Shown piece after piece: positions 11,376-23,718 of a DNA stretch of 64,000 nucleotides. The stretch covers positions 2,595,001-2,659,000 of the forward strand of contig NC_091664.1 of the NCBI RefSeq assembly GCF_042453785.1, written 5' to 3'. The DNA comes from Malus domestica. Lineage: Eukaryota; Streptophyta; Magnoliopsida; Rosales; Rosaceae. The translations under genes and the position numbers were made by a program. Below the pieces are notes generated by a model, which had not been told where the DNA came from, searched no databases, and saw only the letters and a list, made by a program, of their open reading frames with translations. How positions within the stretch are numbered: position 1 is the first letter of the stretch; every line of letters begins with the position of its first letter.

Positions 11376-12836
11376 TCATTTAATTCTCCTCCTCTTCGAA
11401 GTTCTGGCTTGCCTTCTAACATTTCTCACCTTGCTTAATTGAAGACGTCTAGAACTTCTCACCCTTTGAGACCTGCCCACAACACGAATAGACCTTCCCC
11501 TAGACTTTAACCTTACATGGCGATGGCTGCGAGTACCATGCCTACTTGAAGGGTAAATCGAGTTCTGCAGCCTGTCCTTTCTTCTCCTGCTGACTGACTT
11601 CCGCTTTCTACTGACGTTTAAGTTATGATAGTTATCCCACAAGTTATTTTCTTCACTCGAACTGAAGCCTTGTTCTATGTCTCGAAATTGGTAGCGGCGG
11701 CGATGGCGGTGGCGATGTCGGTCTATCCTCCTAGTGTTCCTTAGCTTGTACCACAAGAAACAAGTAATATCTTCCAATGCAAACCAATACGTCTCACATG
11801 CAGCCCAACACAATTTACATAGACTTTTTCCAACGCATTGGAAGATTCCCAGCTTGAATAATAGATAAAAGAACAACAAAGCTGAAAGAAAACAAAAGAT
11901 ATGAGTAATTAAGCAACAAACCAACCCTTCTAAAAGTGAAGCTCAAATTTAAATGCTATTCGGAGATAATCTTCGAATCGAAGAAAATAGTGAAATTAAG
12001 ATTAAACTAATTAAAGAAGGAAGAATTACTTATGTAGCAGAGGATCGATATCATTAACAGTCTCAACAGATTGGAGACACAAAGGTGCTCAATGAAACAA
12101 ATCAAATCCCAAGGTCCTGAACAAACATCCCTGTGGAATCGAAAATATTATAGTATTAGTTGTGAAGTATAATTCAAAGGTAAATGTTGCATACAGTCAC
12201 ATCATCTTTGCTTGAAAATGAACATATGCAAGCAGAGAAGTGTTCATCCTCCCATAGGGGAATACTTCCCCTTTCGATCTGCATCAATGCCTAGGATCCT
12301 AACGCATTGTTTGTCCACTCAACAACCTCAGAACATAAAGTGCCTATCAATAAGTAAAAATATGAACACCATTGGCAAGACGAGGACATATAAACTTAAA
12401 CTTCATGTATAGCGTATCTGTACTAGCATGAAGAGCATTACAATAATTAAGAAGTGCATTATGAAGAAATTCCTTCTGCCAACAAATTAATTCACCAAAA
12501 TATTTTACCATCTAAGTAAGTTTATAAGAAAACGGAAAAAAAAATGTTATACAAAAGAGACTTATAGGAAGCCTCCGAGTCAGTGTAACAAACAAACTAC
12601 TGCAGATGAAATGAAGTTAGCATCTATTCCGACAAAGGTGTAGGACATAAAGCATCATACTAATTTTTTTTCTGAAATTAGGGCATCCGGTTGGTTGAAC
12701 AGAACATGGTCAAGAATAAAGAGAACAATACAACTTACTCGCACGAGGTATTGAACATAGTCTTAAATGGAGCCAAAAATGCTTTCTCAAGTAGATCGCC
12801 GACCACATTTGCAGCTTTACTAACGACATCCCCCAT
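11376..12836 (-). CDS. Small membrane protein of unknown function, 3 exons (234 aa)
   Basis: Exons on the minus strand are 12836-12739, 12130-12030 and 11881-11376. All splice sites are GT-AG and the joined frame is open from ATG to TGA. Exon 1 begins MGDVVSKAANVVGDLLEKAF, an amphipathic segment. Exon 2 is Cys-rich (DVCSGPWDLICFIEHLCVSN) and runs into a hydrophobic stretch spanning the exon 2/3 junction (about residues 53-82), a likely membrane helix. A second Cys/aromatic patch follows (CKLCWAACETYWFALEDITC). The last 120 residues are Arg-rich with Ser (RKRKSVSRRRKDR, SRRLQLSKVRNVRRQ). I recall similar plant-specific uncharacterised proteins with a GD start and a CSG-W-LICFIEHLC motif, but cannot name the function. 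The basic tail is presumably cytosolic or nucleic-acid facing (inference). It is the only intact copy of three in the window. Confidence 0.75.
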
Positions 12837-12956
12837 TACGATACAAGTTCAAATGAATGTGTTTCCTGCTGCCAACTCCTTTCCAGTCGCACTGTGACAA
12901 GAAGTCGAACATTCTTAAGTTAAAGACCAGAGCCCTAGTTAGTTTTGTATAAAACA

Positions 12957-14451
12957 CCATTGATCTTGAGAATTGATATCCGTATTTCACCCGGAGAATG
13001 AGAAATATCTCTGACTCATAATGTTACTATTCTTCTTCTTCTTTGTCATGAAATGCCAAAAGCACTCACATTTATCAATCAACACTTACATGAACAACAA
13101 CATGCCAACAAAAAATTGACTTGAAAAAACCCGCTGTCATATGTTTTATTATTTTGCTAATGCGACGTGCTCAAAATAAATGGTTAGATTGGCCCAAGTG
13201 TTACGTTTTTCGTGTATAAATTGATAATGTTGGTGGCAGTGTCACTCTTCTTGTATATTCCAGATAAGCAAACAAAATCAACAAAAACCCAGAAAAGCAG
13301 CTCACAAATGTAATTATATGAATGCAAGAGAACTCAGCATCTTACCTGATAATATCAGACTCATGTCTATGATCCTGATGAACTATTTAGGATACAAAAA
13401 AAATCACTCTTTTTCTTTATATACAACTCAGGCCAGGAAACACTAAAACACAACCCCTAAATCCAACTGAATTAGATGTAAAACAAATTCGAATATAATT
13501 TTCTAAATTCAGAATAAAAAGAATCTATTTGTTTGGAGCAGATGAAATTGCAGTCCCCAGGCGAAATTAAAACATGACAGAAAATCTTTCCAAATAAGCA
13601 AAACAAAATTAAAAAAAAAAAAAAACCAGGCGCAAGCAAAACAAACTAAATTAAAACACATTCAAATACCTTCAACACAGAGAACTTGGGAAAACGAAAT
13701 CGAAACTCCCAAATTTTCAAAGGCACCGTTTCCTGAAACTGATAACCAATTTGCATCAGACATTTAGAGAAACTATCATACCAAACACAGAAAATCGAAA
13801 CCATATAGACTGATAAACATGCAATGCTTACCTGGAAACGCCGGATTAGATCAGTCCAAACCAATTTCCAACCGAATAAAAAATGGGGAAAAATCTCTGA
13901 AATCGAAAACCAAACGACATCAGACATGCAAAAAACTATGCGAGGAAACACACGAAACCGAAACCACACGCGATAACAAACACACAAAACCTACCTCAAA
14001 ATGGTCGATCAGATCAGCCCATAAACAATTCGAATCGAATTGAAAACAGGTAGAAATTGAACCCAAAAAGCTTCTACCATTTAAAAATCAAGAGAACACA
14101 ATCTATACAGTCGGAAAAAAAAAACCCCAGATGCGAAATTAGAAGAACTCACCGCAAAACTATCTACTCTGAGACAAAGCGAGGCGAAGAGAGAAGAGAG
14201 GGGGAGAGAGCAGACGGCTGGAAAAGAAGAGAACCAAATGCAACGGGAAAGAATTCGACTAAAAGCGGTGAAAAGGAACTGAAAAACGAAGTGAAAGCGG
14301 CGATGACAGACGCGCGGAAGTAAAGGGCACAACCGTCCTTTAACTGTGGAAAGCAGGAAAGAAAACGAACAAAAGGAAACTTTTTAAGGGCAATTTCGAC
14401 ATTTTACTGTTATAGAACAGTAACACTTAAGTTTTGGTTTTAGTATGTATA
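12957..14451 (-). mobile_element. Helitron-like element (second copy)
   Basis: The left part (12957-13560) repeats 9165-10015, with a deletion of roughly 210-260 bases after GGAGAATG. The right end (about 14420-14453), read on the minus strand, is TATACATACTAAAACCAAAA. It is related to the 5' ends at 10502 and 17465, and all three have an ACTGTTCTA-like box a little further in. It abuts block A on the left and the CTAG end of the next Helitron on the right. The body has no coding signature I recognise. Boundaries, especially the left 3' end, are uncertain because no CTRR is present. Confidence 0.4.
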
Positions 14452-14460
14452 AACTAGAAA

Positions 14461-15367
14461 GGGTAAACTGTCGGTTTACCCCCTGAACTTTCACCTCACT
14501 TTCGATTTCCCCCCTGAACTTTTCTATTGGAAAATTAAGGACTCAAACTAATTTTTTTAGCCAATTTGCCCCCTACCGTTAGTTTTTCATATATTCCATC
14601 CATATTTCCGTTAAGTGAGACTATGTGCATAACATGTGAGGATAGTTAAGTCATTTCAATTTAAAAATGATTAAAAACTGAAAATAAATAATAATAATAA
14701 TTTTCCCTCTATTTTTTCCCGCTAATTCCTATCCTCAATTTTAATTTTCCCTCTCATTCCTATGCATGAGAAATAACATATGGTGTTATTGTCTTCATAA
14801 GTAGCTAAGTTAATCTTTTTTTTGAAGCATGTACTACCATTTTTATTTTCTCTAACAAATTAATAATTTGACAAATGCTTATGGTGTTATTGTCTCCAAA
14901 GCAGTGCATTAATATAAGAAACATGTCCATAAAAAAGACTAGGGTTTCTTATATTAATGCACTGCTTTGGAGACAATAGCACCATTAGCATTTGTCAAAT
15001 TATTAATTTGTTAGAGAAAATAAAAATGGTAGACAATAACACCATATGTCATTTCTCATGCATAGGAATGAGAGGGAAAAATAAAATCGAGGATAGGAAT
15101 TAGCGGGAAAAAATAGAGGGAAAGTTTTGCTTTTTTTATTATTTTTAGTTTTTTAATCATTTTTAAGAGTGAAATAACTTAACTACCCTCACATGTTGTG
15201 CACATGGTCTCACTTAACGGAAATATGGATGGAATATATGAAAAACTAACGGTAGGGGGCAAATTGGCTAAAAAAATTAGTTTGAGTCCTTAATTTTCCA
15301 ATGGAAAAGTTCAGGGGGGAAATCGAAAGTGAGGTGAAAGTTCAGGGGGTAAACCGACAGTTTACTC
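14461..15367. mobile_element. Mutator-type foldback element (907 bp) with 9-bp TSD
   Basis: The whole element is one long inverted repeat. The left arm is 14461-14923 and the right arm 14944-15367, with a loop of about 20 bases and one bulge of about 40 bases in the left arm near 14800-14840. Ends are GGGTAAACTGTCGG and, in reverse complement, GAGTAAACTGTCGG. A perfect 9-base duplication AACTAGAAA flanks it (14452-14460 and 15368-15376). Long terminal inverted repeats plus a 9-bp TSD indicate a non-autonomous Mutator-like element. Transcription across it would give a hairpin RNA with a stem of about 400 bp. No coding capacity. Confidence 0.88.
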
Positions 15368-15369
15368 AA

Positions 15370-17465
15370 CTAGAAATGGTACCCGCGCGATGCTGCGGGC
15401 ATGAAACTAAACATGTTCCAATGCATTCTTAAGTGAATCAATTTGAATGCAATTTATGAAAGCATAGATTGTAGCATACCTTGTAATTTGTCCAAGGTGG
15501 AATTATTTTGTGATAAGGTACCGAAAAAATAAAGTTTTAACTTGTTATAGAAGAATATTTAAATCAAATGAACGAATGTTGAGATGTTGAAACAAATTAG
15601 TAACATAAACTTTGCAGGAATGGGTTTGTCTATGTACACAAAAACATAAACAAATCTGTAACATCACTTAAGCCACTAATTTTAACAGCATAAAGAAAAA
15701 TGGAGGTATTAATTTGAAATGACATGTTTGATTCATTGAAAAAGTAGAAAAAAAAAAGGATTCTTAGTTGGCTTATATAATCTTTTATACAAAGGCAAAA
15801 CCACTTACAAATATATAGAATGGCCAGTCAATTTGATAAACAAAAATCAGCTAAGTGCCAAAGAATTCTAATCCGAATTCACACGCAGTAGAGATTTTTC
15901 TACCATGATATTGATCTGCAGAGAATTCCAAAGAAAAAAACGATAAAATCTCCACAGAAACATAAACAAATCTGTTACATCACTTAACCCACTAATTGTA
16001 ACAGCAGAAAGAAGATTGAGGTACTAATTTGAAAGAACATATTTGATTCATTGAAAAAGTAGGAAAATATAGGATTCTTAGTTGGCTTATATAATCTTTT
16101 ATACAAAGCCTTAAAATGCTTTGCTCAATTCAATCAAAAGTAGGAAAATGGGATTTTTTTTCAGTGAAATTGTCATGTTCTGGTTAAATGTTTTAAGGCA
16201 AAATGGACAAAGAAGAAAGAAAACACACCATTTGGTTAAAAGTATTTTTTTTCCTTTTTGATTTTGGCCAAAACAAACGGTTCTGTCTAAACAAAGTGTT
16301 AGCGATCTTCTTCCGCTGGTTTGGAACTTTGCAAAATAGCACAATGGTGCAACACCACTGCTCAAGCGTGATTTCCGAATGGGTAATGCACAGCATACTA
16401 AAATTACAAAGAAATTTTAACCTAACATCAAATTTACCCAAACTCCAATCATTCCTCTGATTTGTTCCAAAAATTACAAACACACTCTAATCTAACACTT
16501 ATCGACGGGTTCCCAGACGTACAAAAAAATGATGACAAAAACTCACCCAAAAATTAAGCTACCAATCTCTCAAGTACGTACTTGATAAAAGTGAAGCATA
16601 TACATGTAAAATATGAATGAAATATGCAACAATTGTATAAAAACATGCATAAATGATAAACCAATCTTACAAACATGTTAAATAAACAGAAGGTATATAA
16701 TAATAAAGAAGAAGAAGGAGAACGAAGTAGTAAAAATAGCAAGGAAATTGTTTTTGGCGGAAGGAGATTTACCCAAAAAATAAGAGGACCGCCAGAGACA
16801 CTGCCAAATTTGCGACTGATCAACGAAGGAACCAAAATGCAAAATATCCTCTCAGCGAGGAAAACCTAGCACAGGATCAGAACCAACCCAAAACAAAATG
16901 GTTACAATTTCATCCAAATCAAGCAAAACTCAAAACAAAAACCAAACACAGCACACACCTAAATCGCCAAAAATAGATTTCCCTCCGTCAAACCAAAAAC
17001 AAATCCGGAAACAGATCCGGCCAATATCGGTGAAGAACAGAGGGAAACAAACGCAAACACCGCAAAATATTCACCGTTGATCGCAACCCCAGAAATTGTG
17101 CGAAGCAATTTTACCATGGAGGACAAAACACCCAAAACCCTAGGTTTATACAAATGGAAAACCTCCTTCAAATCACAGACCACAAACACGATCCCCTAAA
17201 GCAGGAAAATCTGAAACTTGGCCCAATATATTCCAAACCAAAGATAGCGAAGAACAACAAAGAACCCGAGAGGAAGAGTGAGCGTAAAGGGGAGATGAGA
17301 GCAAAACCAAAACAGAGAATGGGCTAAAGAAAATTGGGCAAAATGGCCATTTTGCTGTGCAGAGAGTAGGAAAAAAACACCGGGAAGACCAATTTAAGGG
17401 GCATTTTGGTCCGCACACTGCCCTAGAACAGTACCACCCGGGGTTTGGGTTTTAGTATATATAGA
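15370..17465 (-). mobile_element. Non-autonomous Helitron
   Basis: On the minus strand the 3' end is a GC hairpin (CCCGC...GCGGG, 15382-15399) followed 8 bases later by CTAG (15370-15373) and a flanking T, the canonical Helitron 3' structure. The 5' end on the minus strand is TCTATATATACTAAAACCC at 17465. The 5' flanking base is T rather than the expected A, which lowers confidence in that boundary. The Mutator foldback inserted right at its 3' end, so CTAG is duplicated in the foldback's TSD. No Rep/helicase is encoded. Internally it holds a direct repeat (about 15642-15796 and 15958-16112). Confidence 0.6.
15642..16112 (+). repeat. Direct repeat of about 154 bp inside the Helitron
   Basis: Bases 15642-15796 and 15958-16112 share long runs such as ATAAACAAATCTGT, TTGATTCATTGAAAAAGTAG and GATTCTTAGTTGGC, separated by about 160 bases of unrelated sequence. 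No function is apparent. Confidence 0.7.
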
Positions 17466-17721
17466 ATTTCCTATTTGATAATTTCATATTTGTAACCGTC
17501 ATTGCATTATTACTTAACCACAAAATTTAGCAGAAAAATAGAATTTGGTTTTGTCACTGGATCTTTTGGTATTCGTGCAGTATGATTTTGATCTCCACAA
17601 CCATTTTATACAAAACTAACTAGGGCTCTAGTCTTTAACTTAAGAACGTTGGACTTCTTGTCACAGTGCAATTAGAAAGGAGTTGGCAGCAGGAAACACA
17701 TTCATTTGAACTTGTATCGTA

Positions 17722-19131
17722 ATGGGATGTTGTTAGTAAAGCTGCAAATGGGGTCGGCAATCTACTTGAGAAAGCATTTTTGGCTCCATTTAATCAATAC
17801 CTCGTGCGAGTAAGTTGTAAAGTTGTATTGTTCTCTTTATTCTTGATCATGTTCTGTCCAACCAACCAAATGCCCTAATTTCAGAAGAAAATTAGTATGA
17901 TGCTTTATGTCCTACACCTTTGCCGGAGTAGATGCTTACTTCATTTCATCTGCAGTAGTTTGTTTGTTACGCTGACTCAGAGGCCCCTATAAGTCTCCTT
18001 TGTATAACATTTTTTGTTTTTTCCGTTTTCTCATAAACTTACTTGGATGGTAAAATATTTTGGTGAATTACTTTGTTGGCAGAAGGAATTTCTTCGTAAT
18101 GCACTTCTTAATTATTGTAATGCCCTTCATGATAGTACAGATACACTATACATGAAGTTTAAGTTTATATGTCCTTGTCTTGCCAATGGCGTTCATATTT
18201 TTACTTATTGATAGGCACTTTATGTTCTGAGGTTGTTGAGTGGACAAACAATGCGTTAGGATCATAGGCATTGATGCAGATCGAAAGGGGAAGTATTCCC
18301 CTACGCAAGATGGGAGGATGAACACTACTCTGCTTGCATATGTTCATTTTCAAGCAAAGATGATGTGACTGTATGCAACATTTACCTTTGGATTATACTT
18401 CACAACTAATACTATAATATTTTCGATTCCGCTCCAATCTGTTGAGACTGTTAATGATATTGATCCTCTGCTACATAAGTAATTCTTCCTTCTTTAATTA
18501 GTTTAATCTTAATTTCACTATTTTCTTCGATTCAAAGATTATCTCCGAAGAGCATTTAAATTTGAGCTTCACTTTCAGAAGGGTTGGTTTGTTGCTTAAG
18601 TACTCATATCTTTTATTTTCTTTCAGCTTTATTGTTCTTTTATCTGTTATTCAAGCTGGGATCTTCCAATGCATTGGAAAAAGCCTATGTAAAATGTGTT
18701 GGGCTGCATGTGAGACGTATTGGTTTGCATTGGAAGATATTACTTGTTTCTTGTCGTACAAGCTAAGGAACACTAGGAGGATAGACCGACGTCGCCACCG
18801 CCATCGCCGCCACCGCCAATTTCGAGACATAGAACAAGGCTTCAGTTCGAGTGAAGAAAATGACTTGTGGGATAACTATCATAACTTGAACGTCAATAGA
18901 AAGCGGAAGTCAGTCAACAGGAGAAGAAAGGACAGGCTGCAGAGCTCGATTTAGCCTTCAAGTAGGCATGGTACTCGCAGCCATCGCCCTGTAAGGTTAA
19001 AGTCTAGGGGAAGGTCTGTTCGCGTTGTGGGCAGGTCTCGAATGGTGAGAAGTTCTAGACGTCTTCAATTAAGCAAGGTGAGAAATGTTAGAAGGCAAGC
19101 CAGAACTTTGAAGAGGAGGAGAATTAGATGA
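17722..19131 (+). pseudogene. Block B pseudogene of the 234-aa membrane protein
   Basis: Aligning to the intact gene at 11376-12836 shows several independent lesions. Exon 1 (17722-17809) lost two G bases right after the ATG, giving an early TAG, and has an 8-base deletion before the donor. Exon 2 lost its acceptor and 5' half, so the sequence jumps from TTTTCGATTCC to GCTCCAATCTG near 18431. Exon 3 (from 18627) has a one-base deletion (GGGATCTTC) and a TAG replacing a Tyr codon at about 18953. The remaining Arg-rich tail is readable to TGA at 19131. Not functional. Confidence 0.85.
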
Positions 19132-19502
19132 TTGTCTGTGATTCTGAAATTAGTTTGGAACTAGTATTGTATTTTTATTAGTTGAATTTAAGATATGATA
19201 TATTTGATGAACAAATGAGACTGGAAATACTCGCGTATGAGGAGACAATGCACGAATACCTCCCATCGGAGTCCAGAGACCATTTCTGAGAATCGGCATG
19301 GGACGGATGAAGGCATATACCTTTAACAGAGGATGTTCAATTACCTCAGGTTCTTTCAGGTCTGCCCTAAACTGAACTTCCATTTTGCCATTCCTCTGCC
19401 CAATGTTACAAATGGAAATTTTTTGGAAACTAGACAGATAATAAAGCAGGGAAACCGAACTCTAAACAAAAATGCCCCGACCAAACATCTTCCCAATACT
19501 TA

Positions 19503-19675
19503 GTACTGGTTTGGTACTGAGATGCTTTTATAAAAGGTAGGTATAAAAAAAAATTGAGCTCAAAAATGTGTTTGGTAAACACTTAAAAACAGCTTATTTT
19601 CACAATTTTGGTGAAAAAAAGCTAAAAACGTGAAGCAGCAAAAATAAGTTTTTTCTCGCACAACAGAAACACTTT
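19503..19675. mobile_element. 173-bp Tourist-like insertion, TTA duplication
   Basis: Present here and absent from the aligned positions in block C (CAATACTTATTCTG, about 47290) and block A. It is flanked by TTA on each side. One end (GTACTGGTTTGGTACTGA) resembles the Tourist-type terminus at 43160-43175; the other end appears degenerate. Probably an internally deleted MITE. Confidence 0.5.
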
Positions 19676-20362
19676 TTATTCTGTCCTCATTTCCCAAAAC
19701 TTATGAGTGAAACTAGACGTGTTTTTTCTCTCTTGCAATTTAATTCTCTTTACCAAATCCAACATAGGTTTTCGCTATACTGGTATACCAAACTTGAAAT
19801 TATTTAAGAGAAACGAAGAATGAATCTTCACGTCAAGAGTCCAAATCAACAATTAAACATGATCAAACTTGTTCTACGGTGGTATACATAACTAATTTTT
19901 TTGCTCTTTAGTTTAATCCTTTTCTCTCAGTAGAGATTTTGCTTCATATGATTAGCCTTGCAAGACAATTTCCCAAAATATTTTGTATTATTTCTTTTTT
20001 CTTATTCGCATCACACATACATGTATTGATCATAGCACACGCGCACACATATATATGTAATTTATAGGGTTTTGGGATTGCACAGTCAGCCCTTATCTCC
20101 ATTGGAGCTAGCTGACAAAATGCTCACCAACCTGTTCGTACAAAGCTAATCTTAGCCCTTCATTGGAGCATTTAATCTAAGCTTTACACTAGTAAAAAAC
20201 TATCACTTAACTTAAACTAGCCGTTACATTTCAAAAGAAAATAGCCGTTGGCTTTCTTGGTCTAGCTGCTGCAATTTCTTCAAGATCAACTCCAGAAATG
20301 GTTTAGCATCCAACACATCACACATACATAAATTGATCATTTATCTGATCAGAAAGGAAGTT

Positions 20363-22782
20363 CTAGACATTGGGTTTGTTGGCACAAGTTTGATCAGATG
20401 CTGCAACCATTTTCTCTGTGGTAATCCCAGCATTGCATATGTTGGCTATAGCTCGCGTGTACTTCATTCCGTATACAGATAAATGTCCACAGTACTTCTC
20501 ATAAATATTCAACTGCATGGAAAGAACTCAAAATCAATTATCTCGGATATAAAACTTGTTGATTTACTTCAAAAAACTGAACAAAGAAGCACAAGCACTT
20601 GAGTGTTGTCTGTATCAATTTGATGTATAGAATTAGGGGAGATGAACTTACAAAGTTCTTGAAGCAGTCCCAATTATCTACCACAGGTTGCCCCTGTAGC
20701 CTAACATTCATTAAAACGTTTGAGCTCTTCTCGTGTCCGAACAAAACCTCCCCCAGTTTCGTTATGCTATAGTCCACGTTTTTCCTATGAGCAATTTCAA
20801 GCAGCAGCTGCTTCTGAGCATCCTGTTTCTCTTGAGATCCAGTAGGAGCTCTTTGCAGCTGAAACATATAAAGTTTATAGTTATAAACGAAAAGTACAAA
20901 ATGTCAAAAACATACGAAAAGTTCTCTAGCCGGAGAGTTTGGCATGCACTAATCAATACATATACGTGTATACATGAAAATTAAACACATTGAAGTTTGG
21001 AATTCAGAATAAAAGAAGAGCAGAAACCTTTTGCTGAAGGTAGAGGAGCTTCGTGTCACGTTGGTTAACAGCCCTTGAGATTGAGGGTGAAGAGATATCG
21101 CTGGTGGAAGTAAGGCTACGAATAGAAAGATCTGCACCCATGTAAGCAAAGAGGAGCTCCTGTTTATGACTCATATCTCCGTACTGCATAACATGCGAAT
21201 TAGTTGTTCTTCTCCGAACCTGTAATTCAATCGACATGGTCAGATGGTCATATTATTCTAATTTCACCAACATTAGAGATGATATCCATAAATATTTTAC
21301 ATACGAGAAATTGTCAAAATATTACCCTTTGATATTGATTCTCCAAAGTTTCTTTATGCAAATCACTTAAGTCACTGCTCTCAAATGTGAAGATATGGTC
21401 CAAAAGTCACCGAAACAACAAAGTAATTAGTATGAGCATTTGATCGAAAATGTATTTGAAACTGGCAAAGTAATGTACTCTGTTTCATTAGAACAGCATT
21501 TTCATAAAGAAAGGCACTGCATTACCAATCCTCCATCCAGGAAATGCTATACAAGTCTCCCAAACAAGTATCAAACTCGGCAGGAACTGATAGGTCACCG
21601 GGACAATATGTTCCATAACTACTCTCTTCTGCATTCGATGCGGTGGTAGCATAAATATTCAGATTACTTGAAAGGAGGCCCTCAAACATGCTCCCTGCCT
21701 CGCAAGCTTCAATGTAAAATACCTAATTTTTTTTTTTTCACATAAATGCATCAAAACCTCAGAAAAATACATGAAAATCATCAAAAAAAGAGTTGAAAAC
21801 TTCAGTAAGACTGTTACTCAAGTGAAAATTCTTACCATGCTTTTGTAACCTTTAGAAGCATTCTTCTTCTGCAGTACACTTATGAGATCTTTCGCATAAA
21901 CACGATCACTAGGCATCCCTGAACACAATATACCGTTCATATGCAACCCGAAGAACCAAATTTACTGAATTTATGGGACTATATAAGATCACAAAATATA
22001 TATTTTCAAAGTTAATAAAACAAAAATAAAAAAAACTACTAATTACCAAGTAATCCTACAGAACCATGGTCTGCATAATATATGAAAACATGGTCATTCG
22101 GACCGCTACTTAGAACCTTGCCACTTCCTCCGGTAAGAGAACTTTTGTCTCCAAGAATTACAGCATAGAGATTGCGTGCGTTAACATGAGTTCCTGTATA
22201 ATCCTGCATTAGAAAAAGAAAAAAAAATACTTACAGGTAATTAAACAACGTTAAACTAACAAATTAACCAACTAGAAATTAAAAATCAAACTCAGAACAT
22301 TAGTTACAACCTTGGGAACTCCTTTATAAACGTCAGGTCCGTTTGGCTTGTTGATGATGACACCTTTTCGAGGATTTTCCGAGTTGTACGCGATATCATC
22401 GTACATGAAAACGATGATGTTCTCGTCTTTCAGTCCTCCTTTTTTAAGTATCTGGTACGCATGGCATATGTCAGCCTGCATGGAACGATAAAAGATTAAA
22501 AAGTAACCCTAAATTTTATTACTTGTAACATAATTAAGATAAATAATTTACTAATAATACTATAATTAATCAAAAGTTTGGACAAGCTTAAACCTGGTGC
22601 CTATAGTTGTAGTAACCATTTGATCCTGCAACAAGAACTGCCCATCTTTTTCCCTTACCAGCAGTGGTACTTGGAGAGCCATTGTTATCTTCATTAATTT
22701 CAGGGAAGCACAAGCTTCCATGAATAGCCAAACTTAACAAAGTAAGAGATAGTAAAACCACACAATAAACTTGATTAGCCAT
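20363..22782 (-). CDS. VPE: Vacuolar processing enzyme (legumain-type protease), block B
   Basis: Nine exons: 22782-22594, 22475-22311, 22203-22047, 21918-21836, 21722-21526, 21377-21326, 21219-21028, 20858-20652 and 20512-20363. All junctions are GT-AG and frames join without a stop to give 463 aa. This is an asparaginyl-specific Cys protease (family C13) that matures vacuolar proteins and can act in programmed cell death. Residues 1-25 are a signal peptide ([18 protein letters not shown]), and [20 protein letters not shown] opens the catalytic domain. The catalytic His is 164 in [14 protein letters not shown] and the Cys is 205 in [16 protein letters not shown]. The C-terminal autoinhibitory domain follows from about residue 320. 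Family members usually have DHGGPGVLG and EACESGS, so the residues beside both catalytic sites are unusual. The length is slightly short for the family. It differs from the 48086 paralogue at about 33 residues. Confidence 0.9.
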
Positions 22783-22863
22783 GATCTGCAGATTAACCCT
22801 GACAAACCAATAACCAAACTCTCAAGTCAAGTACGAATACATTCTCTTTTAATGAAGGAGTCA

Positions 22864-22872
22864 ATTTATAGA
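22864..22872 (-). promoter_or_regulatory. Putative TATA box of the block B VPE gene
   Basis: On the minus strand CTATAAATT lies about 85 bases upstream of the VPE ATG, and the same element is kept at the equivalent place in block C (50547-50555). A GCACGTAG motif lies about 45 bases further upstream in both copies. Conservation between paralogues supports it, but no start site is known. Confidence 0.5.
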
Positions 22873-23117
22873 TGTCTTACGGTTGAAATGAATGGTTCAG
22901 ATTAAATCTCCCCTACGTGCTCAAGAAGGAAATGCATGTCTAAAATTTTCTGAGGAATAGTTGTTTCAAACTTCATCAACCCACTCAACTCTTCATAATC
23001 AACTTGGTGATCCTAGACGTACGTGGCACACCATATCATGGATTAATTCTAACAAATATAATGAAATACTCCAACCATCCATTAAGGACAACGATTTGTC
23101 ATTTGTCAACCTCATAT

Positions 23118-23334
23118 ATAGTGTAAAAGATAATGGTTTATTACATTATAGTTTAATGGTATTTCTCTATATTTTAAAGGGTTTTTTAGATATAGATCCT
23201 TGCAACTTTTATTTTCTAGACAAAAATATAGTGTAAAAGATAATGGTTTATTACATTATAGTTTAATGGTATTTCTCTATATTTTATAGGGTTCTTTAGA
23301 AATAGATCATTGCAACTTTTATTTTCTAGACAAA
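23118..23334 (+). repeat. Tandem duplication, unit about 110 bp
   Basis: 23118-23225 and 23229-23334 are near-identical (ATAGTGTAAAAGATAATGG through TTTTCTAGACAAAA). Block C has only one related, diverged copy (50805-50870). Confidence 0.8.
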
Positions 23335-23518
23335 AACCCACATAGTTATAAACTTCCAAATAAAACCTAATTTTGAAAATGACTGCCAAGTAGAAAATAA
23401 TTGACCTATTACAAGATATTTACAACTTGTGCCACAATATTCAAAATAAATCAATAAATGTAATTACTCACCTTAATTACAATGAACAAATAGTTATTAC
23501 ACATATTATTACCCCTAA

Positions 23519-23519
23519 C

Positions 23520-23559
<40 letters not shown>

Positions 23560-23571
23560 TTGTGTGTGCAG
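23519..23571 (+). repeat. (TA)n(TG)n microsatellite
   Basis: A run of TA followed by TG dinucleotides with one interruption; likely length-variable. Confidence 0.85.
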
Positions 23572-23718
23572 TACTACATATATGTTCAAACATTTTATAC
23601 TAATTAATCTACCTATATGTAAATTTATGATGAGCAACTAACATATATTTTGTAGGTAAATTAATGTTGAATCAAATAACATTCTTTTATTTAATTAGTA
23701 GGTAAACTAATTAAATAA

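Larger units (their letters stand above)
10506..12956. repeat. Block A: inverted copy of the VPE/membrane-protein segment
   Basis: Read in reverse complement, this segment matches about 17607-20570 in block B through the VPE last exon, the intergenic region with its ATTGGGAAGATGTTTGG landmark (11016-11032), all three exons of the membrane-protein gene, and its upstream flank. Homology stops at ACTAACTAGGGCTC/TTTTATAC (about 12940-12957 and 17607). Relative to block B it lacks the 173-bp insertion found at 19503. Confidence 0.8.
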
